A stretch of 64,000 bases of DNA from Heterodera schachtii. Its lineage: Eukaryota; Nematoda; Chromadorea; Rhabditida; Heteroderidae. Below the pieces are notes generated by a model, which was not told where the DNA came from, ran no database searches, and saw only the letters and a list, made by a program, of their open reading frames with translations. The translations under genes and the position numbers were made by a program. Below, piece by piece: positions 53,089-62,273 of the stretch. Location of the stretch: NCBI GenBank assembly GCA_023374025.1, contig SIJG01000049.1, positions 124,001-188,000 on the forward strand, written 5' to 3'. Within the stretch, counting starts at the first letter, position 1. Every line of letters begins with the position of its first letter.

Positions 53089-54788
53089 ATGCCCAAAATT
53101 CAATCTAAATCTGCATTTATTCGTGACTGGATCAAAAAAGTTAAAGGCGAAGAAATTTACTCCATTAATGGTAAAATACTCTTCTGTCAAGTTTGTGAAC
53201 AGCAGGTAAAGACAACAACGACTTGCAACAAACAACATCAGCAACATGATAATTTTCCACAGATTCCATGCTCGCAATATTGCCATTTAAAACAACACAA
53301 TGAAACGGCGAAACATCGCGCTAATTTGGACCGATTTTCAAAAAAGAAAAGCAAGCAGCATCAGCCTTTTTTGACAACGAATGAAAACAAACAAGACCAA
53401 TTTTCTGCCGACCTTTGCAAAGCACTTGTATCGGCCAACATTCCTTTTTTTAAACTGAACAATTCAGTTTTGAGTTCATTTTTGGAAAAATATTGTCAGA
53501 GGAATGTACCGGATGAATCCACTCTTCGAAAAAATTATCTGGCCCAACTTTTTTCTGAGGTTATATCAATTTTTCAAAATTTTTTAAATTTTTAATTTTT
53601 AGACAATGACAAAAATTAAAGACGACATTGGCGACGCATTTGTTTGGGTTTCAGTGGACGAGACAACGGACAAAATGGGGCGAATGATGGCCAATTTGTT
53701 GATAGGCAAATTGGATGGCAAAAAATGGCACCCCCCGCATTTAATTTCGGTGAAAGCGCTTGAAAAGGTGGACAGTGGAGCAATGGCGCGTTTTGTCAAT
53801 GAAGGCCTTGGTAGTCGCTTAGCTTTTATTCCAAGATAATTTTTTAGTTTTAGACAGTTTTTCTGGTGATATTAAGAAAGAGCGAGTGCTGTTTTTGGTC
53901 ACGGATGGGGCCGCGTACATGAAAAAGGCCGGAAAGCAATTAAAAGTTTAGAAAAATGAAAATAAAATAATTATTTTTTCTCCTTTTCAGGTTTTTTATA
54001 CCAATTTGTTGCATGTGACTTGTTTGTGTCATGCATTGCATCGTGTGGCCGAAAAAGTTCGTGACGAGTTTGCACAAGTGGACAAATTGATAAGCAAAAC
54101 CAAGCAAGTATTTCTGAAAGCGCCGCAGCGCCTTTCTGTCTATCGTGAGATGTGCCCTGGATTGTCCATCCCCCCTCGGCCAGTTTTGACCCGTTGGACG
54201 ACCTGGATAACGGCCGTGTCCTTTTATTGGGAGCATTTTGAGGCATTAAAAGCGGTGGCTTATTTATTTTAGTTTTTTGTAGTAATGGTTTGCATTGTTT
54301 AGGTAGTGAATTCTTTCAATTCGGATGATGCAGTGTGTGTCAAGGAATGTCAATTGACTTTCAACAATTCAGTTTGGCAGGACCTTGCTTACATCCATTC
54401 AAATTTTGGGCAATTGGCTACTGCAATTACAAAATTGGAAACACAAGGAATGACCATTTTCGATGCCATGGATGTATTCGCAGGCGTTCACAATCAAATG
54501 GACAATGTTTATGGCGAAAAGGCAAACGAAATTCGCAAAAAATTCGCGGGCATTGTGGCCAAGAACCATGGAATTGAAAAAGTCTCCCAATTTTGCCAAA
54601 TTCTATCCGGAAAAAACACTGAATCAGATGTTCCTCCAAACCTAATCCCTTTTTACAAATTTGCTCCTTTAACATCCTGCGATGTGGAACGTTCATTTTC
54701 CGTTTACAAATCAATTTTGGCCGATAATCGTATGCGTTTTACCCCCGAAAACTTCGAAATGTACCTTATTTGTAACTGCAATCAGTGA
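53089..54788 (+). CDS. hAT transposase, five exons, 506 residues
   Basis: Exons: 53089-53559, 53603-53810, 53854-53945, 53991-54254 and 54303-54788. The total is 1521 bases, in phase, without stops. The N-terminus has a BED-type zinc finger pattern (CQVCEQQ ... HLKQHNETAKH). Catalytic-core motifs follow: SVDETTDKMG (first Asp), FLVTDGAAYM (second Asp), then TCLCHALHRV and LTRWTTW, as in the hAT insertion domain. The C-terminus carries the hATC dimerisation region (FAPLTSCDVERSFSVYKSIL, ending NFEMYLICNCNQ). Introns are 41-48 bases with donors GTTATA, GTAGTC, GTTTAG and GTGGCT. It would cut and join TAGGG-ended elements. The intact frame, perfect TIRs and perfect target duplication suggest recent activity. 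Confidence 0.88.
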
Positions 54789-56278
54789 ATAAAATTGTTT
54801 GCCTTAATTTTACATTATTTTCAAATAAAAAAACAGCTATTTAAAAAATTACACCTCTAAATTTGGAACTTTTTCGCCACTATTTTCGCCACTATTTTGG
54901 CATTTTTTTGTCACTATTTAGTTAATTATTTTGGGATTTTTTATCACTAAAAATCCGATCCCTACTTATTACACTCGAAAAGGTAAATCCGCTTCCATAC
55001 GTGATCGGCTGACGCCTATGATTCGACTTGGAGACATTAAACTGATGAATTTAATTTATGAAACATTAAATGTTTTTTCGTAAAAAATGATTATTATCAC
55101 TGACGAAATCCCTTACTGACGAAATCCCTTACTGACGAAATCACTCACTGACGAAATCACATGTTACCTTAAAATCAATCATCCTTGGCATAATTTATAG
55201 ACGTATCAAACCCAATTTTCCTTTCTTTGAATAAAAATTCAATTTTTTGACTAAAACATGAAAATTTACAAAAAAACAAGAAAAAAAATAAAAAATTATC
55301 TTAAATTCATAAATTTTTTGCTGAAAATCTGAAAATCGAAAAAAACTATCATTTTTGGACAAAATCTGTTACCAGACCCATCCAAATTTTCAAAATTTTT
55401 CCCGGCGGCGCCTATCGGCACCGCCGGACCCATTTCTCCTAAAAGTTTTTAGAAAAAGAGCGCCGCGAAAAAGACCAAAAAAAAGATTTATACAGATTTT
55501 AGTTTAAATTTGGCCATTTTAAATACCTTATGTGTTTTTAATTAATTCTATACAAAAATATTTATGATAAAAAAATAATAAAAAGCACATAAAATTATTA
55601 TTATGAAATTGAAATATTTTTAAGCAAAAATTTTATAAAGTTTTTTGACTATATGGCATAAGGCAAAATTTGAAAAACCCCGACCCCGACGATTTTGTCA
55701 ACCCCGACCCCGAACCCCGACGCTTCCAACCCCGACAACCCCGAACCCCGAATTTTCCAACCCCGACGTGGGGGTTGCAACCCTACTTTAAAGTCACGAA
55801 ATTAGCCATTTTTGCGCAAAATTTATATAAAATTCACTAAATTTTCAAAAAATTTGACAGGCATGTCGTTTTTGATTTATTATTAATGAGGCTTTTTGAC
55901 TCAAAATGAGTGAGGCTTTTTGTTAGCCTCTTGATGAGGCTTTTGACAAAGTTTTATTGGAAACCGGGGAGAATCTCTGCTGCACAGAAACTCAATAATA
56001 TTTTAGGGTGTACGAGAATGAAAGTAAATTTGGAATATGAAAAATACAACCCGAAAATTTTTGTTATGCAAATTGCAACAAAAACAGAAAATGCATAAAA
56101 TGAAAACCACCAATTGGAAAAAAGGAAAAACTAAGGCTAAATTGAACGTGAAAGGGAAAGAACAGTGAATCAATGAAAGAAATGACAGAAAGCCAAAAAA
56201 TGATCGAAATAAAAACACATAATGAAGGATCGTTTAGCAACAGGAAAAATGATGATGTTTCATGTCCATCATCACCAT

Positions 56279-56668
56279 CAAGGGCGTAGGCAGGGAGGGG
56301 GGGGGGGGGGCTGAGGGGGCTAAAGCCCCCCCGAAACCCAAAAAGTAAAAAATTTTCTGTAATTTTTTTTTGAAATTTTAAGCAATTTTCTTAACAAAAT
56401 TGCATTAAAATACTCAAAAATTTTCCCGGCGTCGCCTATCGGCACCGCCTGACACCCATTTTAGCATTTTTTGAAAAATGGAGGTCAAAATGGCAAAAAA
56501 TATTAATTTTTGGCGAAAAAACGGCTAAAAATTTTGTAAAATACACCCCATAATTCGGAATTCCAAAAAACCAAAAATACATCCCTAAAAATCGACTTAA
56601 AAAAGGGAAATTCGAATTTTTGACTTCAGCCCCCCCCCCCCCCCCCAAAGCCAATGGCTACGCCCTTG
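56279..56668. mobile_element. TIR element, CAAGGGCGTAG family, 390 bp
   Basis: Ends CAAGGGCGTAGGCAGGG and GGCTACGCCCTTG. Flanks ATCACCAT and TTCACCAT match at seven of eight bases. It carries the GC hairpin variant (56428-56449), C homopolymers and ACATCCCTAA/ACACCCCATAA boxes. The uninterrupted site is seen in the duplicate at about 58850-58865. Confidence 0.93.
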
Positions 56669-56688
56669 TTCACCATCTATGCTGTTCT

Positions 56689-57531
56689 TCAGCTGCGGAT
56701 ACGTAAACATTTTGCAACTCTATCACGTCTTCTCTCTTCAATTTTGCTCACAGTTAATGGCCCTTGAATTTTGTAATGAGCAATTGTTTCATTGTCCTCA
56801 AGTGTTGTGCCCGGTTGGTATTCTAAAGTTAGCCCATTTGTTTTAATTTTGTTTGTCTTCATGATCTTCTTGATGGCCTTCTTCAATGCTGAGACTTTGT
56901 CCGTGGCTTTTACCTCAACGGTATAAAAAGTGCCATTGTGCTCCACTTTAATTTCAAGCTTTTCCTTCAAGGACAAGCAAGTGCCAGTGACAATGTCATA
57001 ATCGTACATTCTGTCTAAATCCTCCCAAAGCACATGACCATCAGGGCATATAAGAATTTGTTCTTCGGGTGGGATATGAAGCTCTTTCATGATCTTCTCT
57101 TTCAAATATTTCACAGACTCATCGGCACGCATGCCAAAGTTGCGCTTAATTCCTTGATGATCAATGAAAATGCCAAATTGCATCATTTGCAAATGAACGG
57201 TTTCATCAACATTTTTAATGCCACATTCTTCCAATGTTTGACTGTCCTCAAGTATAATAAGATTCGATTTTTCTTTGATATAATACAGTGATTGTCCATC
57301 CCGCGGAATGCCGGTCTGATTTTTCATAATTACCTTCAACTTTTCCATAATGTTTGTCTTCAATGTTTTTACAGTGTCATTTATTTGCACATCAACGGTC
57401 AACACCTTAACAAACGGAATAAGACTATTCACTTGAATTCGCATGCCATCAGTGGAGGACAACAGAATGCTCAGCATGAGCATTGTTTGACCAGCAAAAA
57501 TGCCAGCGGGGAATAAGCCAAAACAATTCAT
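56689..57531 (-). CDS. Secreted protein with three ubiquitin-like domains
   Basis: The ATG at 57529-57531 starts a 280-residue protein with leader FGLFPAGIFAGQTMLMLS. The frame stays open upstream for 43 codons, but all paralogues begin at this ATG and the upstream part matches their 5' flank. Ubl 1 spans about 32-120, Ubl 2 about 121-195 (FIDHQG, IPPEEQILICPDGHVLWEDL, GTCLSLKE) and Ubl 3 about 196-270 (EVKATDKVSALKKAIKK, LEDNETIAHYKIQGPL). The tail is Arg-rich (EERRRDRVAKCLRIRS), with no Gly-Gly. It is the tandem duplicate of 58876-59982 but lacks one 75-residue Ubl copy. Effector-type secretion is inferred. Confidence 0.82.
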   Translation of the reverse strand: MNCFGLFPAGIFAGQTMLMLSILLSSTDGMRIQVNSLIPFVKVLTVDVQINDTVKTLKTNIMEKLKVIMKNQTGIPRDGQSLYYIKEKSNLIILEDSQTLEECGIKNVDETVHLQMMQFGIFIDHQGIKRNFGMRADESVKYLKEKIMKELHIPPEEQILICPDGHVLWEDLDRMYDYDIVTGTCLSLKEKLEIKVEHNGTFYTVEVKATDKVSALKKAIKKIMKTNKIKTNGLTLEYQPGTTLEDNETIAHYKIQGPLTVSKIEERRRDRVAKCLRIRS

Positions 57532-57900
57532 TTTGGCACAAATTTGGTGGCAATAAGAAAGAATGGGAGATGGGGTTAATTTGGAATGAATGAGTAAATG
57601 AATGAATGAATGTGGGGACTGTTGCTTCACCATTGTCGAGGGATGCCTTTTATGGGGCATTATTCACAAATGCCCGGGGAGCAAATGTCTGGACACGAAA
57701 AATGTACAGGTCCAACCCCCGCAGATTAAGCCAGCGCATTAATGTGTGCCTTTAAAAGTGCTTATACTATAAAGAAATATGCACTATATCATAAGAAAAT
57801 TGGCATGGGTAAGAATATGCTACAATTGTAAATTGAATTGATCAATAAAAGTAATAAATGGCAATAAAAATAAAATAAAATATATTTTAAAAATTAAATA
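57532..57900 (-). promoter_or_regulatory. Conserved 5' flank of the three-Ubl gene
   Basis: Immediately upstream (minus sense) is CATTCTTTCTTATTGCCACC followed by AAATTTG. Further up are CATTCATTCATTCATT and GTGGTGAAGCAACAGTCC. These blocks recur, complete or in part, before the genes at 5231, 26819 and 58876 and before the relic at 38350. The segment 57790-57890 matches 60720-60830 upstream of the sister gene. Confidence 0.6.
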
Positions 57901-58270
57901 CTTAATTTTAGCTTTTGATGCCATATTTGTATTAGGCCCGGTCAATTCGGACTGGAGGGATCTCCATTCGGGATTTCGACTAATCCGGTCCCGATCAATC
58001 CCTAAGAATTTGGAAAAACGATCGGGACGAATCCCTAGTTGGGAGCCCGATGAAATCCCAAAGAATTTTAAAAATGGTCGGGACAGATCCTGAGGAAGGG
58101 ACCCCGAATTTAATCCTGCGGGGCCCCGAGAAAATCCCGCAAAGTTCCGATCCCGTCTGGTCCCTACCGGCGGGCATTTGTTTGTTTATCTGAAAATAAT
58201 TTCCAAAAATAAATTAATTGGGCAACTCGTTAAAAATTTCTAACGATTTGCATTTTTGTCCAAAAAGTCA
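57901..58270. other. Probable eroded TIR-type repeat
   Basis: Between about 57935 and 58175 there are repeated GATCGGGACGAATCCC-like words and inverted GGTCCC/GGGACC text, like the subterminal arrays of other elements. Clear TIRs and a target duplication were not found. Confidence 0.35.
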
Positions 58271-58875
58271 AAATTTTAATTTAATTGCGACGCCTATTAG
58301 CATTACGGCTAAAAAGATTTAACTTATCCGGCCATTTCGGCGCCACTCACAATTTCTTTTTGGGACCCAAAATAATTTTAATTTTGCAAGCTCGTGTATC
58401 AAATATAAAGCTTGTTAATTTGATTGCCTAAAATTGGTGACGCCAAAATGACCCTTTCCCCTTAAAGACCACGAAACTTGGTCACCTGTTGGCAAAATTT
58501 ATAAAAAATTCAACTTAATTTTCAAAAAAATTTAACAGTCGGTGCCAAAATATGAGATGAGTGAACGAAAACACCGACCGATCTAAAGAATACCTTTTTT
58601 TGGTATAATTTTTTTGTTAATTTGAAAAGTTGTACATTGGACAGTTTTTATGCAAATTGCAACAACAACAACAGAAAATGCATAAAATTAAAAGCCAAAA
58701 AGAAAAATGGAAAACTAAAGCTAGTTTTGACAGTGATGGAGAAGTGTCAGAGTGAACCAATGAATAAAAAGACAGAAAGTCAAAAAAGTAATCGAAGAAA
58801 AAAACTAATGAAAATGATCGTTTAGCAACGGGAAAAGATGTGATGTTCGTGTCCATCATCACTATCTTTGGGCTG

Positions 58876-59982
58876 CTACTTTCGCTTCTGTGCTGGTGGT
58901 CTTGAGTTGTGGATATGTAAAGTTTTTGCAACAATATCACGTTTTCGCTCCTTAATTTTGGCATTTTCCACAGTTAATGGTCCTTGAATTTTGTAAAAGG
59001 CAATTGTTTCATTTTCGTCCTCAAGTATTTTGTCCTGCTGTTGCTTGTCTTTCAATGATAGTTCCTTGATTTTAATTTTGTTTGTCTTCTTGATCTTCTT
59101 GATGACTTTGTCCTTCAAATCTTTGACTGTTTCCGTCGCTTTGTCTACCTCAATGTTATACGAATTGCCATCGTACTGCACTTTAATTATATTCAAGGAC
59201 AAGCAAGTGCCCCTGACAATGTTATGGTCTTTCATTTTTGTAGACTCCTCCCAAAGCACGTGACCATCTGGGCGTGTAAGAATTTGGTCTTCCGGTGGAA
59301 TTTTGCTCCTCATCTCGATCTTCTCTTTCAAAGATTTCACAGACTCATCGGCATTGACACGAAAACTGTGTGTTGTTCCTTTATGTTCAATGAAAATGCT
59401 AAATTCAAAAGTTTCTTTCAAGGACAAGCAAGTGCCTCTGACAATATTATGATAGCGCATTTGGCTATACTCCTCCCAAATCACATGACCATCTGGGCGT
59501 CTAAGAATTTGGTCTTCCGGTGGAATACCAAGCTTTTCCTTAATCTTCTCTTTCACAGATTTCACAAAGTCATCGGCAAGCACGTTAAAGCTGTGTCTTG
59601 CTCCTTTATGTTCAATGAAAATTTTAAATTCAATCAATTCCAAGAAAATAGTCTCAGCATCATCTTTAATGCCATATTCTTCCAATCTTTTACTGTCCAC
59701 AAGAATAAGCCCATTTCCTTTTTTGTAGTAACGGAGGGAAAATTCTTCTGGAGGAATGCCGTCCTTATTTTTGAAAATTTCCTTCAATTTTTCCGTAATA
59801 TTTGCCTTCAATGTTGCCACAGTGTCCGTTTTTTGCACCTCTATGGTCAATAATTTTTCATGACGATTCATACCACTAATCACTTGAATTTCCATTCCAT
59901 TAGTGAATGACAACAGAATAATCAGCATAAGCATTGTTTGAACAGCAAAAATGCCAGCGGGGAATAAGCCAAAATAACTCAT
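58876..59982 (-). CDS. Secreted protein with four ubiquitin-like domains
   Basis: The ATG at 59980-59982 starts a 368-residue protein with leader FGLFPAGIFAVQTMLMLI. Ubl 1 lies at about 32-118. Ubl 2 and Ubl 3 (about 119-193 and 194-266) are near-identical 75-residue tandem copies (FIEHKG, IPPEDQIL, RPDGHVxWEE, RGTCLSLK); at DNA level the period is 225 bp. Ubl 4 (about 267-345) ends LEDENETIAFYKIQGPLTV. The basic tail (KERKRD ... RPPAQKRK) resembles a nuclear localisation signal, and there is no Gly-Gly. It is the tandem sister of 56689-57531, which has only one copy of the middle Ubl. The frame is open further upstream, but the start is set by family comparison. Confidence 0.83.
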   Translation of the reverse strand: MSYFGLFPAGIFAVQTMLMLIILLSFTNGMEIQVISGMNRHEKLLTIEVQKTDTVATLKANITEKLKEIFKNKDGIPPEEFSLRYYKKGNGLILVDSKRLEEYGIKDDAETIFLELIEFKIFIEHKGARHSFNVLADDFVKSVKEKIKEKLGIPPEDQILRRPDGHVIWEEYSQMRYHNIVRGTCLSLKETFEFSIFIEHKGTTHSFRVNADESVKSLKEKIEMRSKIPPEDQILTRPDGHVLWEESTKMKDHNIVRGTCLSLNIIKVQYDGNSYNIEVDKATETVKDLKDKVIKKIKKTNKIKIKELSLKDKQQQDKILEDENETIAFYKIQGPLTVENAKIKERKRDIVAKTLHIHNSRPPAQKRK

Positions 59983-62273
59983 TTTGGCACAAATTTGGTG
60001 GTAATAAAAAAGAATGGAAGAGGGGGTTAATTTACTTTGTTTAAAGCCGAATGAGGTGATCTGAAAGCGAGATACAGCGCAATTAGACTGGCTGATCAAC
60101 AGTGTTATGATTTGAAAAGATAATAAAATAGGAGTGATCGGTTAGAGGTCAGTTATATTGACATCCCCTTTCAAATTTAGGCATTTTCCCTTTTTTGGGC
60201 TAAGTGCGGGGCGAAAAATTTCGAGTGATGTAATATAGTCATGGGCCAGTCAAACAAATTTGCTCCATTAACTTTTGGCGTTTCTATTTGAACGTCATAA
60301 ATTTTGGCATTTCAATTATGATTTTCCGATTTTCCAAGACTATGGTTGATAGAATACGTGATCTTAAGCCCAACTAAAAATGATTTCGAGTGATCAGATT
60401 GGGTGATCCTCAGACTTTTTATCCTCATTCAATAGTCCAATTTGAATAAATTTTGTGAAAATGAGGTTTTTTGACCCAAAATGAGGCTTTTTTGCTTGCC
60501 AAATGAGGCTTTTGAAAATTTTCATCTGCGAGCTCTGGCTCTGGCTTTATTATAACAATTTCAGCAAATAATATTAATAATAATAAAAAAATAATAAAAA
60601 ATTGATAAAAAATTTTGCCTTTTTGCTTCTTCTCAAACCCAACATTATTTAAGGGCATTAAGCCAACGCATTATGTGCATGTGAATGGGCATGAATTAAT
60701 AAAGAAATGCTTCCAATTTTATAAGAAAAATGGCATGCGTTGAATATGCAAAAATTATAAATTGAATTGATCAATAAAAGTAATAAAATGGCAATAAAAT
60801 GAAAATAATTGTATGAAAATTATAACCCGCAATCACTTGGGAACAGGGCTGGGCGAAATTTCGATTTTTAGCTTCGAAAACGCAGGAATTTGTAGCCGCT
60901 TTTTCGCCCAAAGTGTTAATTTTGGTGATTTTTGGGTCAAATTTTCAAAAAAAATATTAATGAAATTTGAAAAAGGTAAAAAATGAATTTAAGCGCTAAA
61001 TCTGAATTGGAATGTTGATAATCTGAAAAAATTAAACCGAACTTTGAGATTTTTTTCCAGACTTTGGTATTTTTCATAAAAAGAAAACTTTTTTTTCATT
61101 TGAATTATATCTTAGATTTTTTCAACAATTCTGAGTTGATTAAACTTATAAATTAGGTGAAATATTGAAGGGTAATCTAGTGAATTTCTTGCATTGGTCA
61201 TGGTTTCTTAATTTTCGAAGTTCTGCGAAAAGTGGAAAAAAGGGACGAAAGGAAAACGAAATTAAATGAAAATTCCTATCTGCAGACGTAGTTTGCTCTC
61301 AGAAAAGCGCCTTAAAAAGTCATAAAAAACGCCAAAAAGTCACCAAAAAGTCAAAAAAAGTCACGAAAAAAGTCACAAAAACGCTAAAAGTGTAAAAAAA
61401 GACACAAAAAATGTATGTTAGAAGCTGCAAACAAAGTTTAGAACACTTTTTAAGTCATTTTAAGGCCATTTAAAATCAGCTAAAAAAAGTCATTTGACTT
61501 AATTTTAGTGATTTATTATATTTTACGTATCTTTATAATTCAATGTCATTTTACAACTTGCCAAGGCACGCCTTTTATGGGGCAGAAATGTTCTGATTTT
61601 TCAGATTCCTCTTGAATTGGAGAAAGCCAATTTTAAAGAGATTAACATGTACTGGTTTTTTCAGATTTGTCATGAATTGAAATGGTAATTTGAAATAAGA
61701 AAAAAGTAATAAATGACAATAAAATAAAATATTTGTATAACATAACAAATACCTAATTTTTCTTAACCATTCGGGGAACGGACTTTTATTGAATTAGAGC
61801 GACAAATTATCCACTCAATTAACCATGCTTATTTTAACTCATTAAAATTCTTTAGATATAAATGTCATACCCATCTATTTATATGTAACATTTCAAGGCT
61901 CAGACTGTTGAAGAAGACGATTATTTTATAAATAGAACTAGACAAGTCTTGGCTTTTTTTGACCAATTTAAGTCGGGTATTCGGGTCTAAACCCAAAAAG
62001 AAAAAAACTAAATACGTTAAACCCTTCATTTAAACAGCGTAAAAATGAATAAATAATAAGATTGCCAGATCTCCGTGTTTAATTTTCTTAATTTTCAAGC
62101 GCAGCTTGGCTTATTTAAGAAAGAAATCGCAGCGTAATTTTGTTTTTTATATGCACATAATCGCAAAATATGCGCTTAAAATTATGCACCATAAATTCAT
62201 TTAAATATAAATAGTGAAAATATGCAAATAACTTTTTCCAAATGAGGGCAACATTTTGCATAAATATACATAT
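59983..62273. other. Upstream flank and repeat fragments, no gene
   Basis: 59983-60080 contains the family leader motif. 60650-60830 matches the flank of the sister gene. At 60845 a lone TIR-like CAGGGCTGGGCGAAATTTCG occurs. 61310-61505 is a truncated copy of the GTCAC/AAAAA family (compare 5309-5557). 61560-61600 resembles the promoter-proximal text CCTTTTATGGGGC of the Ubl genes. No open frame is supported. Confidence 0.5.

Larger units (their letters stand above)
51745..54964 (+). mobile_element. Autonomous hAT transposon, 3220 bp
   Basis: TIRs TAGGGATCGGATTTTTAG and CTAAAAATCCGATCCCTA are perfect, flanked by a perfect 8-bp target duplication CTTATTAC (51737-51744 and 54965-54972). Subterminal regions at both ends carry CGCCACTATTTTGGC-type repeats. 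It encodes an apparently intact five-exon transposase. A 1013-bp element (52028-53040) is inserted upstream of the transposase start. Confidence 0.95.
51500..55168. mobile_element. Second-level TIR element with TGATTTCGTCAGTGAG arrays (about 441 bp without insert)
   Basis: Ends GGTACCCGGTGATTTCGTCA and the inverse GACGAAATCACATGTTACC, with a perfect target duplication TTAAAATC at 51492-51499 and 55169-55176. Each end has four near copies of TGATTTCGTCAGTRAG. The hAT element is inserted in its interior. Confidence 0.93.
51116..55785. mobile_element. Outer composite TIR element with CCCCGA arrays (993 bp without inserts)
   Basis: Ends TAGGGTTGCAACCCCGACCC and the inverse GGGGGTTGCAACCCTA, with a perfect target duplication CTTTAAAG at 51108-51115 and 55786-55793. 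Both ends hold CCCCGACCCCGA-like arrays. It contains a tRNA-like head (51368-51432) and the GC hairpin (55404-55427). The element at 51500-55168 is inserted in it. Confidence 0.95.
50890..58850. repeat. Tandem segmental duplication (unit 1 and start of unit 2)
   Basis: Non-coding text at 50890-51115 and 55794-56278 (ATTGCCTAAAATTGGTGACG; ATGCAAATTGCAACAAAAAC; GATCGTTTAGCAACAGG) reappears at 58270-58860 in the same order without the nested transposons. Each unit is followed by a Ubl gene (56689 and 58876) and by a similar upstream flank (57790-57890 and 60720-60830). Unit 2 therefore shows the pre-insertion state of unit 1. Confidence 0.85.

Noticed and set aside
57797..57806. ATGCCA-type hexamers upstream of the Ubl genes, as described for dorsal-gland effector promoters of some cyst nematodes
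   Set aside because: Single hexamers occur by chance at this density, and the copies at 57801 and 60728 are explained by the duplication.
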